DNA of 7,545 nt, taken from the NCBI GenBank assembly GCA_002440065.1, contig DJRK01000133.1, positions 1 to 7,545 on the forward strand, written 5' to 3'. Source of the stretch: Atopobium sp. UBA6362 (GTDB taxonomy: Bacteria; Actinomycetota; Coriobacteriia; Coriobacteriales; Atopobiaceae). The notes under the pieces were generated by a model. The model worked only from the letters and a program-made list of their open reading frames with translations, had not been told where the DNA came from and did not search any database. Every line of letters begins with the position of its first letter. Position 1 is the stretch's first letter. Below are positions 5,707-7,545 of this stretch, one piece after another. Position numbers and translations under genes: made by a program.

Positions 5707-6099
5707 CTGCAACATACATCGCGGCGTCATCCCTTGGGCGTATTTCATCCGCACGAGCGGTGGCGCCATATCAAGAAGGAGAACATCGGCCTGATTGAGG
5801 TCATGGACCTCGCCGTCTTGCCCCCGCGACTCGTTCCCGAGCTCGACGCCGTGAAGCGGCATCTGCTCGTAGGAGACCTATCCGGACTTTCTTCGGACCA
5901 GCTCAGCTCGGCTCATGCGGCTTGGGCCGAGGACATCTACCTGCACCGCGGCGACGAGCTCCGCGAAGACAACGCCCTCGATATCCTTCATGAGGAGGTG
6001 GTAAAGTCTTTGCCTATGTCCTGGAAGACGCCGGCGTCTTCAAATGGGACGAGCGGGACCGGCCGGTCCGCGTGCGGAAGGTTCATCGACGGCCTGTAG
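5692..6099 (+). pseudogene. galT: Class II galactose-1-phosphate uridylyltransferase, C-terminal remnant with frameshifts
   Basis: GalT swaps UMP between UDP-glucose and galactose-1-phosphate in the Leloir pathway. The remnant begins around HPLGVFHPHE (5728 on) and contains HIKKENIGLIEVMDLAVLP, the near-invariant C-terminal signature of the class II (about 500-residue) GalT family. At about 6002 the frame breaks: GAG GAG GTG followed by GT AAA GTC looks like loss of one G, after which KVFAYVLEDAGVFKWDE continues in another frame. A second shift near 6065 returns to the first frame for the normal ending RFIDGL and stop (6097-6099). The first three quarters of the protein are absent and the left edge merges with the galK remnant. 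A frame open from TTG 5734 to 6099 is only part of this relic, not a gene. Confidence 0.85.
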
Positions 6100-6214
6100 T
6101 TTCTCGATGTGCGAAATGGGGCGCCCGCTATTCGCCCGCCTCGAGCTCGTCGATTCGCGCCGATTGCTCGCTTTGCAGCTGGAACGTGGCCAACCTGCGG
6201 GCTAAACTGATGCG
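6100..6214 (+). promoter_or_regulatory. Leader of the SWIM-protein gene; possible -10 box next to the start
   Basis: TAAACT (6203-6208) matches four of six -10 positions and ends six bases before the ATG at 6215. Transcription would then start at or very near the first codon, as in leaderless mRNAs, which are common in actinobacteria. There is no Shine-Dalgarno before 6215 and no convincing -35. Nothing else was recognised in this gap. Confidence 0.25.
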
Positions 6215-7545
6215 ATGGCCATAGGGCGTGCTTTCGCGCGAGGGGAGAAGCATTTGGCATATGAGCTGCTGGTACGCTGCCTAAAGAACGAGGCTGCGCT
6301 CGATTCCACCTATGCACGCGGGGCGCAGATCGCGCGGGCAGGCGGTGTTCTGCACTTTTCCCAGAGGGAAGGCGGCATCGGGACGAGCGTGAGCGTTACT
6401 GGTCGCGTGAAGGGCTCCGGCGGCTCGTATTACTCCGTCTCCGTCGATCTCTCGACCGATCCCGCGGAGGTGCTCGATTATTCCTGCAGCTGCCCCGCGG
6501 CGCTCAAGTACCCCGGCATGTGCAAGCACGAGATCGCCCTCGCCCTAGCCTATCTGGGGGAGGCGAGGGCGGACGAAGCCCCTCCCGCACAGCGGCCCGC
6601 AGCCGATCCTTCCAAACCCGCCGCGTCGCCCCGTCACCCGTATGCGCCCGTCGAGGCCCCCACGAGCTCGGCGATCAGCGCGCTTCTCGGCCGCGCCGCG
6701 GGAGAGCGCCTCCGCGAGTCGCGCGCACGCCGCGCACGCCTTGCCTCGGCGCCGGCTGAGCCCGCCCGCCTCGGCGTCGAGCTCGTGAACCAGGAGCTCT
6801 CCTCCGGCTCCGACGGCCTCGCCATCCGCCTGAGCATCCAGCGCGGCCGCGCGAAGTACGTCGTGAAGAGCGTCTCCTCCTTCGTGGACGCCTGCCGCGA
6901 GCACGATGAGGTCGTCTACGGCAAGAACCTCACGCTCGTTCACGAGCAGAGCGAGTTCGAGCCATCCTCCTGGGCGCTCGTCCGCGTGCTCGCCCGCGTC
7001 GTCGACGCCCAGTCGGCGCTTTTCCAGTCCCGCTGGAGCTATCGCGAGCGCGGCCGGGGGGCCGACGTCCGCGCGCTTCCCCTCTCCGACGCCGACGTCA
7101 TCGACGTGCTCGACGCCCTCCAGGGCGAGCGCATAGAGATCGAGCCGCGAAGAAGGTCCTCTTACTATCACGTGAAGGGCGACACCGTGCTCGTGCGGAC
7201 CGGCGACGTTCGTCTGGCCTGCGCCGTCTTCCCTGGCTCACCCGCCGGCCTCGACGTCGAGCTCGACCCGTCTTTCCGCGTCCTTCTCGCCGGCGGCTCC
7301 TGCTACCTCGTGGGCCCCGACGCGGCGACGCGCGCAAGCGACGACTTCGCCCGCGAGGCGGCCCCGGTGCTCTCCGCGCTCGACGACCCCTACGGCACGC
7401 TCCACGTGAGCGAGAAGGACGTGGGCGAGTTCTGCCGCTCCGTCCTGCCCGTCCTTTCCAAGTGGTGCGACCTCACGGCGCCCGAAGGCCTCGCCGACCT
7501 CGTCCCGCCGGAGCCCGGGTTCGCGTTCCGCATCGGCGAGGACGA
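6215..7545 (+). CDS. SWIM zinc-finger protein, probable SNF2-type helicase N-terminus (runs off the window)
   Basis: The frame stays open for 443 codons to the window edge, so the 3' end is missing. Residues 25-50 (YARGAQIARAGGVLHF) are the usual lead-in to a bacterial SWIM domain. The SWIM zinc ligands are C91, C93, C103 and H105 in DYSCSCPAA, then PGMCKHEIALALAYL. An Ala/Pro/Arg-rich linker follows (about 117-185), then a mixed alpha/beta region (186-443) like the segment preceding the ATPase core in SWIM-SNF2 proteins. The helicase motifs themselves are beyond the window, so the helicase call is inferred from this architecture; such proteins are usually about 1,000 residues and act on DNA. 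Start: an in-frame stop at 6203-6205 limits choices to ATG 6215 (no ribosome site, possibly leaderless) or TTG 6254, which has AGGGGAG at 6241-6247 six bases upstream. ATG is listed, but TTG is a serious alternative. Confidence 0.8.
   Translation, partial: MAIGRAFARGEKHLAYELLVRCLKNEAALDSTYARGAQIARAGGVLHFSQREGGIGTSVSVTGRVKGSGGSYYSVSVDLSTDPAEVLDYSCSCPAALKYPGMCKHEIALALAYLGEARADEAPPAQRPAADPSKPAASPRHPYAPVEAPTSSAISALLGRAAGERLRESRARRARLASAPAEPARLGVELVNQELSSGSDGLAIRLSIQRGRAKYVVKSVSSFVDACREHDEVVYGKNLTLVHEQSEFEPSSWALVRVLARVVDAQSALFQSRWSYRERGRGADVRALPLSDADVIDVLDALQGERIEIEPRRRSSYYHVKGDTVLVRTGDVRLACAVFPGSPAGLDVELDPSFRVLLAGGSCYLVGPDAATRASDDFAREAAPVLSALDDPYGTLHVSEKDVGEFCRSVLPVLSKWCDLTAPEGLADLVPPEPGFAFRIGED

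Noticed and set aside
5556..5798. Apparent 80-residue + strand gene
   Set aside because: It is one frame of the galactokinase relic (FLALTRESG, CLQN) running out of frame into galT, not an independent gene.
6112..6140. GGGCG/CGCCC hairpin after galT as a terminator
   Set aside because: It has only five pairs and no T-tract, and GGGCGCCC-type palindromes are common at this GC content.
6545..7171. Long - strand frame opposite the SWIM protein
   Set aside because: It is an Ala/Gly/Arg-rich antisense shadow of a frame with a clear CxC...CxH zinc site.
1..7545. CRISPR arrays, tRNA/rRNA genes, insertion sequences
   Set aside because: No regularly spaced repeats, cloverleaf-like segments, transposase motifs or terminal inverted repeats with target duplications were seen.

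Overview
The window is GC-rich, with strong G/C preference at third codon positions. It reads like a member of the Coriobacteriia (an Olsenella/Collinsella/Atopobium-type gut or oral actinobacterium). That placement is inferred from composition, the protein flavour and the SWIM-helicase and gal gene types. It is not proven here.

Layout, all on the + strand unless noted. Positions 60-653 hold an intact XRE-cupin regulator followed by a strong intrinsic terminator (677-710). Positions 721-878 are a regulatory leader with three GTGAA/TTCAC half-sites and a possible hairpin over the Shine-Dalgarno. Positions 879-2402 encode a divergent POT/PTR-family (peptide-type) MFS transporter, and 2488-3582 an M24 (aminopeptidase P/prolidase-type) metallopeptidase closed by a second strong terminator (3599-3632). 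Positions 3707-5212 encode an M32 (Taq-type) metallocarboxypeptidase, followed by a hairpin (5236-5267). Positions 5246-6099 contain no intact gene and are the scar of a galactose (Leloir) locus. Three pieces lie there edge to edge: the C-terminus of a LacI-family regulator on the - strand, two galactokinase pieces on the + strand, and the C-terminal fragment of a class II galT on the + strand. They carry deletions and frameshifts. From 6215 to the window end runs the N-terminal part of a SWIM zinc-finger protein, probably a SNF2-type helicase cut off by the window edge.

How the genes may work together: regulator, POT carrier, Xaa-Pro type peptidase and carboxypeptidase make a coherent peptide-uptake and intracellular peptide-breakdown set. 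The carrier and M24 gene look like one transcription unit; the regulator and the M32 gene are separated by terminators and probably have their own promoters. The carrier has the POT scaffold but appears to lack the usual proton-coupling and peptide-carboxylate residues except the TM10 glutamate, so its substrate or mechanism may differ. The gal remnants suggest that this lineage lost this local galactose operon by deletion. No RNA genes, CRISPR arrays or insertion sequences were seen.
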